DNA from: Immersiella caudata | Taxonomy: Eukaryota; Ascomycota; Sordariomycetes; Sordariales; Lasiosphaeriaceae | Length of the DNA stretch: 64,000 nt | Assembly (NCBI GenBank): GCA_030512335.1 | Contig: JAULSU010000001.1 | Span: 620,001 to 684,000 of the forward strand | Direction: 5' to 3' | Shown: positions 11,325 through 23,285 of the stretch, piece by piece | Numbering within the stretch: position 1 is the stretch's first letter | How the letters are laid out: the number at the start of each line of letters is the position of its first letter | Made by a program: the position numbers and the translations under genes | Notes under the pieces: generated by a model | Told to the model about the DNA's origin: nothing | The model's input: only the letters and a program-made list of their open reading frames with translations | Database searches by the model: none

Positions 11325-12212
11325 ATGCCTCTCCCCGAAGATGCTCGCCAGCGAACCCGCCATGATCGGGAGCTACATTTACTGTCCATCTCCCCTGTCG
11401 AACTCAGCCCCAGTCCTGGCTCCATACCAACCTGGATCAGACGCTACTTCGATGCCACACGCCGGCGTCGAGAGCTTGAACTTTCAAGACTCGAACAACT
11501 CCCCGGAATACCTCCTCGCACGCAGCCAGACAGGGATGGCCGTGTCTCCAATTCCTACGCATCACCTTGGAGCCACAACAGACCGCGTCTCCTTCTTTGG
11601 CGGATGATGGAACCTGAATTCATAGTCCACCATCCCAGAACACCACGGGAGATTCACGAAGGCCGCAGACAGCTTGAACGTGAGGAGTCTGAAGTTGCAA
11701 CAGTCCCTCGACAGGGAAGATGGAATACCTCCGAGGAGGAGTTTGGGTCGGAATACGAGCACAGTGAGGACAATAGGGGGATCGTGCAGTGGAACGCAAC
11801 TGGGCGCAGACGAGGGATCCCTAATGCTCAAGGAACTCCCCGAGGAGCTCATCAGCCATTGGTCGGGGATAGCGATCTGGCCAGCGGCCGTATATACACA
11901 AGGCCGAGCCCGAATGTACCCAGACCGCTACACAGGGTCAACCACTTTGCCAACTTGCGCAATACCGATGCGAGCCGGAACCGCAGGCTGCCGCCGCTGA
12001 GGCCAAGGCTGCTGTTGACTGCTGGGGAAAGGGATGACACACGCGCAAGCAGCGATGAGGAGTCAAATCCGACGATTGGATCGGATTCGGCAACGAACCG
12101 GAGCGGGCGCGATTCCCGTCGCACGCGGACGCGGGGTAGTGGTGAGGCGCTGAGGGCGGATGACGGTGATGATGTCCAGAGGGTTGTCTCGTCCCCCGGG
12201 GGCTGGATATGA
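11325..12212 (+). CDS. Hypothetical Arg/Ser-rich protein
   Basis: A single 295-codon frame from ATG (context CAAT-ATG-CC) to TGA at 12210-12212. The product is hydrophilic: a basic region near residues 35-60 (RRYFDATRRRRELELSRLEQ), a central acidic patch (SEEEFGSEYEHSED), and a C-terminal region rich in Arg, Ser and Asp (DSRRTRTRGSGEALRADDGDD). There is no signal peptide or TM segment and no family I recognise. It could be a disordered nuclear protein. Long alternative frames on both strands across the same DNA lower confidence. Confidence 0.45.
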   Translation: MPLPEDARQRTRHDRELHLLSISPVELSPSPGSIPTWIRRYFDATRRRRELELSRLEQLPGIPPRTQPDRDGRVSNSYASPWSHNRPRLLLWRMMEPEFIVHHPRTPREIHEGRRQLEREESEVATVPRQGRWNTSEEEFGSEYEHSEDNRGIVQWNATGRRRGIPNAQGTPRGAHQPLVGDSDLASGRIYTRPSPNVPRPLHRVNHFANLRNTDASRNRRLPPLRPRLLLTAGERDDTRASSDEESNPTIGSDSATNRSGRDSRRTRTRGSGEALRADDGDDVQRVVSSPGGWI

Positions 12213-13044
12213 GGGGAGGTTCCTGCTGAGCTGAAACCCCTATTAGTGGGTAAACCGGCAGAGTTAGATAGCGCCGCTAGTACTTTGCCTTCATAATACC
12301 GAATTCATGCGATGCGTTGTATAGAATTATGTTCGCTGCTGCTGGGCTTTGGAGTGAGTCGTCCACGACTTGATGCAACCCTGAATTGCCCCCAAGCCGG
12401 TCGAACACGCCGGCTACTGCCTTTAATGCTTGAAAATGTGAAGAAAAACGCCAAGGCCATTCTGCGCACTGTTCCCGGTGAACAAGAAGGGTCGAGTGTA
12501 CAGCTTCAAGGTTCTGCTGCCGTAGGAGCAATGAATCTAGGACCCAAAGCTTTCCTAATTTGTGTCCCTTTCAGCGAGAGCCGCAGCAGGACCGGGAGCG
12601 ATTGCTGCAAAGCGGGGTACCGCGGGAGAGCGGAGACGCCTGGAACTGGACACCACGTCAAGGTGGACAGTTCGATACCTGCCTTCCGCCCTGCGACGGC
12701 GATTCACGACACAGCAAGGGCGCTCATCCACCGCACCCTGGCTGCAGAGATTGACTCCGGACTTCCTCTCGATATCACCACTGTCGTCATGACAGCCGAT
12801 GGTAAACTGCTGGAGAAACTGAGCGAGTCGAAGGGGGTTTCAGGGGCTGTTTGCTTGCGTTTCGTGGATGGCAAGAGTTCGGAAAGGTCCTCGGCTTGCA
12901 CCTAACAGTGATCAATATTGCATCTCGCTTTCCAGTCTAAAAGGGTATCTCAAATATAACACGCTTGCTTTCTCAGTCGAGCCCAAGGAAAGTCGTTCGT
13001 TAGCCTCAACCCCGGCATGTTTTGTCACCATGACCTCTGCCCAA
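12213..13044. other. Region without a clear gene
   Basis: An ATG frame at 12312-12905 (197 codons) exists but shows no domain, and two other plus-strand frames are about as convincing, so I do not call it. The right end is the 3' flank of the Vps38-like gene. Confidence 0.35.
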
Positions 13045-14897
13045 TCATCTTGCGGCGTTCTCTCTCAACCCCTTGGTACGAAGGGTCAACTTCGTCTCGC
13101 CCTCGTCGAATGGCAACGGTAATGACAACGGGGCGACCTGCGAACCCCCAACGGAACCAGCGTCGCCGTTTTCCTTGGAAACTATTCTCCGCAGCTCTTC
13201 ACGCTGTTTCCCGAACGCGTCGCTCGAGTCACTACCTCTTCGACTGCCTCCTAGGCTGCTTGCGTCATCTGCTGTTACGTTCAAGCCGAGACTCCTGTTC
13301 CGGCCAGCCCAGAGTCCCCGCACGCCGCCACGTTTACGCTCCGGGAGCTCGTCATTCCCGGCGCTGCAGACATAAAGCAAATACTTGAGATTCGGAAGTG
13401 TGTGGCGAATGTCGACCACCTTCAACCCCTGTGATGTGCAAAGTGCCTCGATATCCTTGTTCAGGAGAAACCAGCCGTAGTCAAAGCGAAACTGGGCACT
13501 GGAGCCTCCACGAGGGACGTATAGCGGAAACTCGCGATGCGGATCTTGTAGCTGGCTGATATCGTCGCGGATGCTCGACCGAGATCCAAAGACGTTGATG
13601 GGATAGGGGAGGACGACACTCAGGTAGTATTGCAACGAATCCGTCAGGCGCGCGACATGTCCCAGAGCTGCAGACAGAGCATCTTCGTCGGCTGCCTTGA
13701 GCGACGAATCGTAGACGGTATTCGGCAAGGGAACCCCGCATATTTGGAAGGATAGTGGAGGACCGACGGGTACGGGAACGATGTTATAGATGTACGAGAG
13801 GTCCTCGCAAATGCGTCGTCGCTGGCCGTGGATCTGTTCTTTTGTCGCGGCAGCGAGGTCTCCAGACTGCGTGAGCTTCTCTGCCGCGTTCTCGACATCG
13901 ACAGTTGCCTTCTGCTGCAGCGCGCGCCCCTCCGCAATAGCAGCTTTCCGAGCTGCGATAGAGGCCTTCAGCTCTTCATTCCTCGTCTTCGCGGTCTTAA
14001 CGGAGCGACGCTGGGCCAATACCCAGCGATTGGCCTGCTCTAGCTTATCTTCGGCTTCTGGGAGCTCATCCTGTGGCTCCTTTTCCAGCAAGTCATTAAT
14101 TTGTTGCGCCAGCGAGTTCCGCGTTGCTATCGCGTCCTGGATGGAATTGTTTAAAGTAGCGAGTCGTATAAGCGCATTGTATGAGGATGTTGGTAAGGAG
14201 CTCGTTGGCTTCGGCGGGGGGTGCTTGTTCGAAAGCTCGAGGGAAAAGATACCGTCTATCATGTGGAATACTAAGCTGTTTGGGGGGAAGTGCACCTCCT
14301 GAAGTGTACCGAGCCAATTGAGGGCGCGCAGATCGACTTCGTCAACGAGGAAGAGCTGCCAAGTCCCTTGTCTTTTTATCCAAACTTTGATCGTCACCAG
14401 TGGGGATTGTAGAACGGAGGAGTGGCGATCGGCAAGCTCGAAAAAGCGGAAGTTGAAGTTCTGCCACAGCTAGTGTCAGCCAACCTCTAATAAGAGGGGA
14501 GGGGACGCATGAAACGCACCGTAGCCCGCTCTGCTATCTCGCTGACATATACGGGCTCCTCGTCGCCGTCAACGTGAAGGGAGAAGAATGCATCGGCGAG
14601 CTTAGAGTCGAAGGCGGTCTCGATCTTCTTTTGACGCGTCACAGGCGTCGCACCGGCAAGGTTTGTGCTTCGGCGCCGACCAGCGAGCGGCCGCAGAGCC
14701 TCGGAGGAACGGGCATGTTGGAGTTGGGGGGCTTCGCGGAGGGCCTCGAGCTTTTCGGGACTCTTGTTAAGAGCAGCGTCGTCGATCGTGCGGCCGCGGG
14801 GTCGAGCAAGCGTCAGATTGCGGAGGAAGATGCCGCGCAGATGGCGCAGCTTCCGGTTCTGCGGCAGCAGCAGTGGACGCGTGTGTTCCGCTGACAT
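13045..14897 (-). CDS. Vps38/UVRAG-like subunit (UV-resistance/Atg14 family)
   Basis: Complement of 14520-14897 joined to 13045-14460 gives 597 residues. The intron (14461-14519) has a GGCTGAC branch site and is in phase 0. An N-terminal C2-like stretch runs to about residue 190 (ADAFFSLHVDGDEEPVYVSEI, NFNFRFFEL). A long coiled coil follows (about 225-330, rich in Glu, Ala, Lys). The C-terminal domain holds DLSYIYNIVPVP, ALGHVARLTDSLQYYLSVVLPYPI and FDYGWFLLNKDIEALC. This is the order in UVRAG/Vps38 and Atg14-type partners of the Vps34 PI3-kinase complex, which acts in endosomal sorting and autophagy. PINVFGSRSSIRDDIS favours UVRAG/Vps38 over Atg14; Atg14's N-terminal Cys repeats are absent. 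The gene is intact. Confidence 0.82.
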
Positions 14898-15516
14898 TGT
14901 GTCATATCGGTGCCATAGGAGGCCCTGAGTGAACAGACAGAGGCATTGACGGCGCTGTGATGGCTCTGGAGCTCTGGCGTGGTGCTGCGCGATGATGCAG
15001 CTTGCCAGCCCATCCTTGGCATCATTGCCGCGAAGCGGGCCCGCACCACGTGCATTGGCGTTGGTCTGTGCGGCAGCTGCGCCTGGGCGACTGTTGAGTG
15101 TCGCGCTTCTCTCAAGGGACCAATTTTTGAGTTCTTCACATTACGACAAGTAAAATGCGCGATCGCACAAAAGTCAGATTATGCAATTGTTTATTATTTG
15201 CCCTGATTACCGGCACATGCCTCCTTTTGTCTAGTAAGGAACAGTGAAATGAAGACCTGCCTCTCGAATCTTTCTCCGCGGACAACCAGCAACCAAAGCG
15301 AGCCTAGAAAGCTGCCCCCCTGAAATCAACGATGCACCAAAACCAGCAACCCCCAATTCGCCCGGATAAACACCAAAACTCCCTCGCCCTTCCTGCGCTA
15401 TGATACAATGACATGCAAATACTCCCACCAAAGCAATCCGCATACCAACTTCGACTTTGCAAACCCACGGACGCACAAAACACCCGGAACATATCACTAA
15501 AGCGACGTGAGACCGC
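14898..15516. other. Intergenic region
   Basis: Bounded by the 5' end of the Vps38-like gene and the 3' end of the surface-protein gene, both on the minus strand. No gene seen. Confidence 0.4.
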
Positions 15517-16734
15517 TTACGGCCGATACGGCCGGTAGTACGGCGAAGCCGGCACCTCCAGCTCCGTCGGCCCGCTCCCCACCCCAGGACTAGCCCGGTA
15601 CGGGCTCAACGTCGGCGGCGTGAACTGAGTTGGTGTCTGGATGGGCCTCTGGCCGCGGTACCATCCCGGGATATCATCATCGACCCGCGTCAAATCCGTA
15701 CTGGAGCCCGGCGAGTGCTTCATGCCGTAGAGTCGGTCGAGTTCTTGGTCTTCGCGCTGATGTCTTCTTCTTCGCCAAACGTACATGACGCAGCCGACGA
15801 CTATTGCGACTGCAGCGACGGCACCGCCGATGCTCAGGGCTACTTTTGTTGTAGTGGCAAGGCCGGTGTTTGCGCCGCCCTCTTCTTGCTGTTTCTCGGT
15901 ATCGCCGCCAGTGAGGCCGTCGCTTGTCCCGTCGTTGTCGTTGGTCCCGCTGGGCCGTGGAGTTGGGCCGTCAGTCTCGAGGGTGGGAACCCCGGATGCC
16001 TCGTCGGGGTCAACGGTCTGGGTGCCTGAGGTTATCGCCGGCTCGTTGGTGTTGGTTCTTGTGGCACCGGGGCCCGTTGTTGGTCTGGTTGTTGCTGGCC
16101 GATCGCTGCTTTGCCAGTTGATCTGGAACATGGGCGCAAAGAGGCTGAAGGCTGTGACGGATGCTTCCGCGTCCGGTACGGTCTTGAAGGCGAAGTCACC
16201 GCTTCTGCTGCCATCGCAGGTCACTGTTGGTATTGTGGTGGATGTGGCAACCAGTGTGCACGTCTGGCCGTTGATGTTGGCACAGCCGTAGCCGCTGGTG
16301 AAGGTTAGTCAAAGTCATCCAGGCTCCCGAAAAAGTACTGACCTGGGACAGCATCCCACCGCCGTTTCTCCCGCAGAGAGCCGGAACTGCACTGGCCAGT
16401 TTGACGCCCCTCCGCTACCACCTGTCGCCGAGCATGCGGTTGCGTACCCTGCCGGGCAGTGGATTCCAGGAGAGTAATATCCCCATCCGCTCAGCGGTGG
16501 CGACTTTGCGGGAGCGCCACGGGATGTTGGTGGCCAACATGATGTCGCATCTACGCCGTTCCCCCTCGAGCATGCTTGGCCCAGGTTCGCAACGTTCTGT
16601 ACCGAGCCTCCCAGAAGCGGTATATTGAGAAGGCCGCCATCCACAACGCCAACCGCAACTGTGCACGCAGGCGGTGCTGTGAATGTTGTCGTCAAAGGAC
16701 CAAGGTTAATCGGAGCCTGGTTTGTGAATGCCAT
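15517..16734 (-). CDS. Single-pass surface protein, Cys-rich ectodomain and Thr/Pro stalk
   Basis: Complement of 16343-16734 joined to 15517-16294 gives 389 residues, starting MAFTNQAPINLGPLTTTF. An upstream in-frame TTG is not needed. The first 190 residues hold paired cysteines (GIHCPAGYATACSA, GCCPSGYGCANINGQTC). A Thr/Pro/Gly stalk follows (about 195-275), then one TM helix (281-304), an RRRRHQ stop-transfer and a Pro/Tyr-rich cytosolic tail. This is the layout of fungal cell-wall sensors and adhesin-like proteins. No cleavable signal peptide is visible, so the N-terminus may be wrong or the single TM may act as anchor. The intron (16295-16342) is 48 bases with GTCAGT donor and CAG acceptor. 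Confidence 0.72.
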
Positions 16735-17863
16735 GGTGATGAGCCGTATGGTGTTTCTTGTTGGATATTTGTTCAACAACTACTGTGCCTCCGAGGGAGC
16801 AGGGCGGGCGCCCTGAGGCGGACGCACGCAGTTTTACATGCTCCCTGGCCGTCCAACATTGGGATACGATCGGCGCTGCAGGCTGTGCTACGGACTCGCA
16901 CTGCCGAAGCAATCTGATTATCGGCGACGATTTGGGCGGTGACGTTGTATCCCCGGGTTGTGGAAACGCTGCCAGTTTCAGGTTCTGTCCCGCGTGGCAC
17001 ACAAGCCACTGAGCAAACGGTTACCTGCCGCTTGGGAGGGCGACTAGGAGATCATCGAGCTGATCCCCAAGAAAAAACCCCTGCCGATCGCCCGCGTGCG
17101 GGTTGGCGCACCCAAAAATGGGGATGCCTCCCCCGCATTGCCTCCCCCCTGACGATCATCGCTTGCACATTCCCACCAATTGCCCTCGATAAACTCCCGC
17201 GGCAAAAGACCCCTCATGACTTTGCCAGGTTTCGAACGTCCCGTTTTTTCTGGTCCAACCGTCCAAGGTAGGACGAAACGCTCCCCACGATGTTCGCAAT
17301 CACGGTTACAATTCGCGCATGTAGAAAAAGGGGAAATGACCATGCTCAACAGGGTGGGCGCACAGCCCAAAAGGTTTCGAATGTTGGACGAGAGGGAGAT
17401 AGCCATCTTGGCCCTTGCGTCGGTTTCTGCATCTGGCAACCGACCTTCCGAAGGGTTACCTGCAGGTTCTGCAGGAGAGGGGTTGCCACGAAACAAACCC
17501 CCTGAGCTCGAAACATCTCCCACATTCCTCTCAGAACTTTCTTCTCGGCAGTGCTCCGGGCGCTCGGGCCGAGTCATAAAGAAGGTTGACGGGCCTTCCC
17601 GGGGAGTTGTGCAAGTGCATGCTGCTCAAAGAGGATGCCTTCTCGATGACATCAGGGTGAGCGAAGCCGAATCATACCACCTCCAGCGCGATTGCCCCTC
17701 AGTCATCACCATGACGTGAGGGGTTGAGTGAGCATTGAAGCAAGTGCCAGATGCCGATTTCTTCCACGATTTGCTTTTTCGTAACATTCGCGGTAACTCT
17801 GCATTCACCCTCTACCCTCAGGTCTCTCATCACTATCTTGCACACATCCGGTCGACCTTCGTC
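16735..17863. other. Intergenic region
   Basis: No gene supported. A non-ATG frame at 17180-17719 is long but competes with frames on the other strand and shows no motif. Confidence 0.35.
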
Positions 17864-18334
17864 ATGCGCAGCATTGCACCCTCGTATCTCCCTCTCGTCA
17901 AGATGGCGGCGCGAAGGGGGTTCACCACGACCTCTAGCTACATCCCCTCCATTACCACTCTCGAAAGCCCATGCGTTTGGCACCGCGTCTTTGGGGACGT
18001 GCTCTCTCGGCGCATTCTAGCTTCCGGAATGTCCTACGACAGCCAAGAGCAGAGCCTACCCCTGTCCTGGAAGTTTTGGGGCATGCTATCTCGTCCGGCT
18101 GAGGCAGCAGACGACACCATCGTGGCCGTTTCGGGAGAAGTCAAGGGCAACCCCACTGAGAGCGAGGCCGATGTTGCCGCCGACCGATCCGACGAGGATC
18201 CACTACCGCCCAGTCTCCACCACCGAATCATAGTGCCGGCCGGCGATGCGGAGGGTAAACCGACGCCGTCGGAGGAGCGGGTGAGGGCCGATCGGTCACC
18301 GGAGGATCCGCTGCCGAAGCACCACCACTTCTGA
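17864..18334 (+). CDS. Small hypothetical protein, probably mitochondrial
   Basis: ATG at 17864 opens 156 codons to TGA at 18332-18334. The N-terminus (MRSIAPSYLPLVKMAARRGF) is basic and Ser/Thr/Ala rich without acids, like a mitochondrial presequence. The C-terminal half contains an internal duplication: GNPTESEADVAADRSDEDPLP and, about 30 residues on, GKPTPSEERVRADRSPEDPLP, then KHHHF. I do not know the family. The frame is open further upstream to a TTG, but the ATG fits the presequence. An alternative start is the Met at residue 14 (MAARRGF). Confidence 0.55.
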   Translation: MRSIAPSYLPLVKMAARRGFTTTSSYIPSITTLESPCVWHRVFGDVLSRRILASGMSYDSQEQSLPLSWKFWGMLSRPAEAADDTIVAVSGEVKGNPTESEADVAADRSDEDPLPPSLHHRIIVPAGDAEGKPTPSEERVRADRSPEDPLPKHHHF

Positions 18335-18613
18335 GTAGGATTCAGGACAGGAGGCATCGAAGACGTCCTGAATAAAACAGTTGTCGTAGGCAAGTGCGAT
18401 TCTGTAGATATCTAAATATTCGGACAGGAGCAACTCCAGGCTGTATTGTCTTCCTCTGTCTCATGACGCTCGTCAGAAACATCGATATCCTCACAGGTGC
18501 AGCCCTTCGCCAACAGTCCCTATCGGAAGGCCAAAGAAACGCTCTATTGTGGCTTTACACTGCAAAAATACATTACACCGAGAACTTCCATCGTTTCGAC
18601 ATCACCCCGAGGA

Positions 18614-19896
18614 TCAGTTGATCGACGACCAGGTCAGGACCGGCTTAATAGTCTTTCCCGACTTGGCGTCCTCGATCGCCTTCTCATAGTCCTTGACATC
18701 ATAGTACTCAATGAACCTCTCCAGGGGAAACTTCCCCTGCGCGTGCATCTCCATGAGATGCGGAATAAACTAATCCATCGTTAGCCCGGTTCAACATCAC
18801 CAACCAGCGAAGTACTCACCTCCTCCGGCACACTATCACCCTCGCTGCACCCAACATACTCCTTCCCGAACGTCAAGTGCGTCATGATATCCACATTCAC
18901 AACATGCCCCGTCCCCGGCGCACCCACCGTCGCCGCCCTCCCTCTCGTCCCCAACGCATCAATCATCGCCCTCACCGCCGCCGGCACACCCGTACAATCC
19001 ACCGCGTAATCCACGCCGTTCGGAAAGCACAGCTTCTTAATCTGCTCCACCACATCCTTATCCGATCCCAGTATCCCATGCGTAGCACCCAACTCCTTCG
19101 CCAGGTCCAACCGGCTTTGCTGCAGATCTACCGCAATCACCGTCTTCGCTTTGCGGATTAGTCCTGCCGCCATGACGGCTGCCATGCCTACGCTTCCCAC
19201 CCCGAAGACAGCGACGGTGCTGCCCTCCTTGACGTTGAGGGTATTCAACACCGCGCCCGCGCCGGTTTGCATTCCACATCCCAACGGCGCGAACAACGCC
19301 AGGTCAGTATCATCTGGTACCTTGACGCAACTGGACTTGTGCACAAGGGTATGCTTCGAAAAGGAAGACTGCCCGAAGAAGGAGGAGTAGAGCTTATCCC
19401 CGCCTTTGGAGGAAAGCATCGCGGTGGAATCACTCCCGTCGGGGCGGGCGCCACCGAAGTTGCGTTCGCCGAAGGTGTAGCAGTAGGCGGGGTGGCCGGA
19501 GAGACATTCGCGGCAGGTGGAGCAGAAGGAGAAGGAGAGGAGGACTTTGTCGCCGGGGGTAAGGTTGGTTACGGCGGGGCCGGTTGAGAGGACTATGCCT
19601 GCGCCTGAAGAGGGGGGAAGGGCTAGTATTGGGATACGGGGATGGGGGGATGGGGGAAGGGGGGGGGGGGAAGAAAGGGGGGTGGGAAAGGGGAATGGAA
19701 TACCTTCATGGCCGAGGACAGCGTTGGGAGCGCAGGGTAGTAAACCCAGGGCGCAGGAGAGGTCGGTGTGGCAGAAGCCCGAGGCGACGATCTCGACGAG
19801 GACTTCATCGGGTTGGATGTCGTCGAGGTAAATTTGCTGGAGCTGGAACTTGCCGTTGAGCTTAGGGACGACGAGTGCGGTGGTGGTTCGTGACAT
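18614..19896 (-). CDS. Zinc-dependent alcohol dehydrogenase (MDR superfamily)
   Basis: Complement of 19704-19896, 18820-19604, 18614-18769 gives 377 residues, the usual length. Catalytic zinc ligands sit in GFCHTDLSC and GHEGAG. The structural zinc site is CSTCRECLSGHPAYC. The Rossmann motif is VFGVGSVGMAAVMAA and the C-terminus is the typical YEKAIEDAKSGKTIKPVL. It should oxidise or reduce alcohols and aldehydes with NAD(P); the sequence resembles the aryl-alcohol dehydrogenase branch. Intron 1 (19605-19703) interrupts the GHE-GAG motif and contains a C/T-only low-complexity run (G-rich on the plus strand, 19658-19671). Intron 2 (18770-18819) is 50 bases. No lesion is seen. A decayed relative of a different MDR subfamily lies at 59.9-60.5 kb. 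Confidence 0.9.
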
Positions 19897-21016
19897 TTTG
19901 GTCGTTGTTGCTGTTGTGTTCTGCTGATGGTGATGCGATCAAGTCAGTCGGGTGCGTGTAAGTGGTGACGATGCGATTAACTGGGAGTGCGCAAGCGGGG
20001 ATAAGCAGCAACAGCAATGACAATCATATCCCAACGTAGAATCTCTGTATTATTGACCTCCCTCTCTCCTCAACCGGCACACGCAACGGCATCATGGTGA
20101 AGTTATACCCCATCATCCCCAACAAAGGACCTTTCTCGCCGATGATGTCGGAGTGGCGGTGGGATAAAACCCTTGGCAACCCCGAAATACCGAGATTGGA
20201 GAAATCCACGCGCTTGGCTCGACACAGAAAGCCCCGATCGGCACGGCCTCCACGACCCACACTCGCGGCGCAAGCAAAAAAAAAAAAAAGAGGGGCGGGA
20301 GCCAGCGCTCTGGGGTGTAGCGCTACAGCGTGTGATCCGGGGCCGCTAGCCCCGGTTGGCGCCGGGAGTGAGGCTCGGCACTGGCAAAGATGCGAGAGCT
20401 GACTGCGATGCGAGCAAGTTAAGCATTTGGCTGGAAGGGCATTGGATGGGATTGCAGGTGTCTACGTATGTGGCTTCTTGTTTGATCACGGAAGTTGTGA
20501 GAGATGTTGGTTTTGCCCCCTGGGGAGCTGAACGTGCGCAGGTCTTGGCCGAAAACACCACGGATTCATGCAACAGAATGCCGTGAGAATTTGCATCAGG
20601 AGACCGCTGGTGAATAGCCTGGTGCTTTGTACTGTCGCATTCCAGATTTTGGAGCGGAAAAAAAGTGCAAATTTGAAGATCACACGCCAGGATGCACACG
20701 CAAAAGGCAACAGAAGGGTCTTGTCGTTGCACACCAAAATCGGGAAGGGGTTCAGGGTCATGTGGTGAGGATCCAGGGCGAACACGCACTTCTCGAAGAC
20801 CCCTCACAAGCAGCTCACCTCGGTGTGTCGCTCCATCAGGACACAAGGCATTGTCAGAGACCCAAGAACAAAGACACCACCACACCAAATACCCGACTGA
20901 AGCAGATATTGTCGAGATCATAGTTCATTTTGTTTTGACTTCATATCCAATACATACCGTACTACAAAAACGACATACCAATAGAACACCGCTCAGCCCA
21001 TCTGTCCCTTTTTTTT
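19897..21016. other. Intergenic region
   Basis: No gene supported. A 15-base poly-A run sits near 20275-20289. The rest shows only short overlapping frames. Confidence 0.4.
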
Positions 21017-22712
21017 TTAAGCCTTGCCCCTAGTCCTTCCCAAGGAGACACCCAGCGGAGACTGCCTCCACTGCTTGGTCTCAGGGTCGAGGCACTCCGC
21101 CTCAGCAGCAAACCACTCATCCCGGATAATCTTAGCCTTGTTCTCATCTCTTGGCGTGATGGAAGCGGGGAACTCCTCCGGCATGCAGACGAATCCCTGC
21201 GTCAGCTTCTCCTGGTCAGGGATGATGTCCTTTCAGTTAGCGTCCTTGGCAGGCTTGACGTCGAAGCCCCAGATCATGCGAGAAACACCGAGGAACAAGC
21301 TGCGCTCCGCAACGTGGATGCCAGGGCAGATACGACGGCCGGCGCCAAAGGTGAACTGGTCGCGCTTGGAGGCATCAGGGTTGGCAGCGGCGTCACCAAG
21401 GGACTGGAAGTCATCCTTGTAGCGATCAGGCTCAAAGCGGCGGGGGTCGGGGCGGCGCTTGGGGTCCATGTGGATCGACCAGACGTTGTTGACAACACCG
21501 GCGCCCTTGGGGATGAGATAGCCATTGTAGTAGTCGTCCTGGGTGACAGCGTGGGGGACAGCACCCATGATGGTGGTGGGCATCCAGCGGAGAGATTCCT
21601 TGACGATGGAGCGAACGTACTGAAGGTTGGGCTCATCCTCCATGGTGGGGAGGCGATCCTTGCCGACGGCGCGGTCGACCTCCTCTTGAGCCTTTCGCTG
21701 AACCTCGGGGTAGAGAAGCATAGCCTGGACGAAAGCGTAGAGAGTGCTGGAGGTGGTGTCGGAGCCAGCCTCGAGGAGGGTACCAGAGATGTAGGCGGCC
21801 TGATCATCGCTGAAGCCCTCGGACTTCTGAGCCTCAACGAGCTCCTCGCTGAAGCAGCGGGTAACAGTTCCAGCGGCGGTGTCCGCCTTAGCCTTGAGCC
21901 AGTGGCTGAGATAAAGGGCCTTCTCCTTCTTGTGCATCTGGCGGGCCTTCTTCTGAACGGGCATCATCCAATCAGGGAGGTTGCGCATCCAGGGAAAGAA
22001 GTCGACGAGGCCAGCGATGCCGGTCTGGTTGAGGTCGGCAAACTCGCTGAAACCATCGAAGAGCTGCTTCATCTTCTCATCCTCATAAGTAGGGGTGCGC
22101 CAGCCGAAAACCATGGTGGTGGTGAGCGCGTTGGAGTAGCGGCGGATGTTGTGCAGGAACTCATCCGGCTTGGTGAGCATCTCGTACAGCATCTGCTTGT
22201 TCTCAAGAATCTGATAGGGGACGTAGGACTTGGCGGCCGATATGTTAAGCAGAGTGTGCACAAGCTTGCGGCTGGTGCGCCATCTCGGCGTGTAACCCAT
22301 CATGAGAATGCGCAGGTCTCCCGAGCAAAGACTCTGGCCGACGTACATCTCAGGTCGGTGCGAGTACATGTTGCTCTTCTTGTCGAGGAGGTCCTTGACG
22401 GCCTGGTCGCTGGACAAGACTACCAAGGTCTTGGTACCAAGGATGAGACTGTAGACGGGGCCATACTCGCGAGCCCATTTCTCGAATTGGAGATGGGCAT
22501 CTCGAGTTGGCATCTGCACAGAGTGTCAGCCATGCTCGCAAGTCATATATGTAGGTGCAAAGAAGTGTTGCCCGAACCTGGTGGAGGTTACCTATGATCG
22601 GTAGGGTCGGCGGGCCTGGCGGAAAACTCTTGGGTCTCCGGCCCGTCATCAGGAGCCGGATGATGACCGCAACAGCCACCACAACGGGCAGGTAAGTGAG
22701 AAGGACCGCCAT
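21017..22712 (-). CDS. Cytochrome P450 (OrdA/CYP64-like group), one premature TGA
   Basis: Complement of 22578-22712 joined to 21017-22513. Exon 1 encodes an N-terminal anchor and the PPGPPTLPIIGNLHQ hinge. Exon 2 carries the I-helix AGSDTTSS, ExxR in KESLR and the haem loop FGAGRRICPG (Cys441). Frame 472 is TGA (21233-21235), after FDVKPAKDAN. The same frame then continues without interruption for 71 codons (KDIIPDQEKLTQGFVCMPEE...) to a TAA at 21017-21019, and that stretch is the normal C-terminal part of this group. Without the stop the protein would be 543 residues, normal length. The stop removes the last beta-sheet region but leaves the haem site. The donor is GTTCGG, a weak one. The gene may be inactive, or the stop may be a sequencing error. 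The regulator gene lies 574 bases upstream in the same orientation. Confidence 0.82.
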
Positions 22713-23285
22713 TCGGGTGCCGGGTGCCGACTGCAACGACAGAGAAGGACCGAAGGGCTTGCAGGGGCGCTGAGGCGGGAATGGGCCGATGGCTGGGTGA
22801 TGATGGTGTGTTGGAGACGGCAAAGGCGAAGGGCGGCGGGAATAAAGTAGGAAAAAAGTATCGACGCTGTCTGGGAGCGAGCCCCCTGCCCTGGCGACAC
22901 CCTTGGCAAACAGTGGCAGAGACGTGCCCGGATCGGGGCCGATGTGGGATGGGGCCCGACGCGCAACCGGACGCGGGGCGAGATGTTGGGTCGCGGGGAG
23001 CGCTTGGCACGGAGTCGATGTGGGAAGCGGAGCTCGACCACGGAGGATTGTGGGGGGTATTGGCAAACCAGACGACTCAAATTTCTCAGCGGCCGAGGAT
23101 TCCCAGAAGATTGTGGTGGGTATGACTTCTGTGCCTGATTTCGTGCCCTTTTTTGCGCAGGTTTTCCTTGCCGGCCCCGAACGTCGCATTGCCGAAAACC
23201 GGGGACAACCGCGGCCCCGCCCCGGAGGCTCGTTTGAGCCGACCCCTAACCGTAATGCGGCTGGGTTTACCGCGCTTGGCCTCCC
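22713..23285. other. Intergenic region between P450 and regulator
   Basis: No gene supported. It holds the P450 promoter and the regulator's 3' end; both genes are on the minus strand. Confidence 0.4.

Noticed and set aside
12312..12905. 197-codon ATG frame
   Set aside because: No domain, mixed composition, two competing plus-strand frames; not enough to call a gene.
17180..17719. 180-codon plus-strand frame
   Set aside because: No motif, and a minus-strand frame of equal length covers the same bases.
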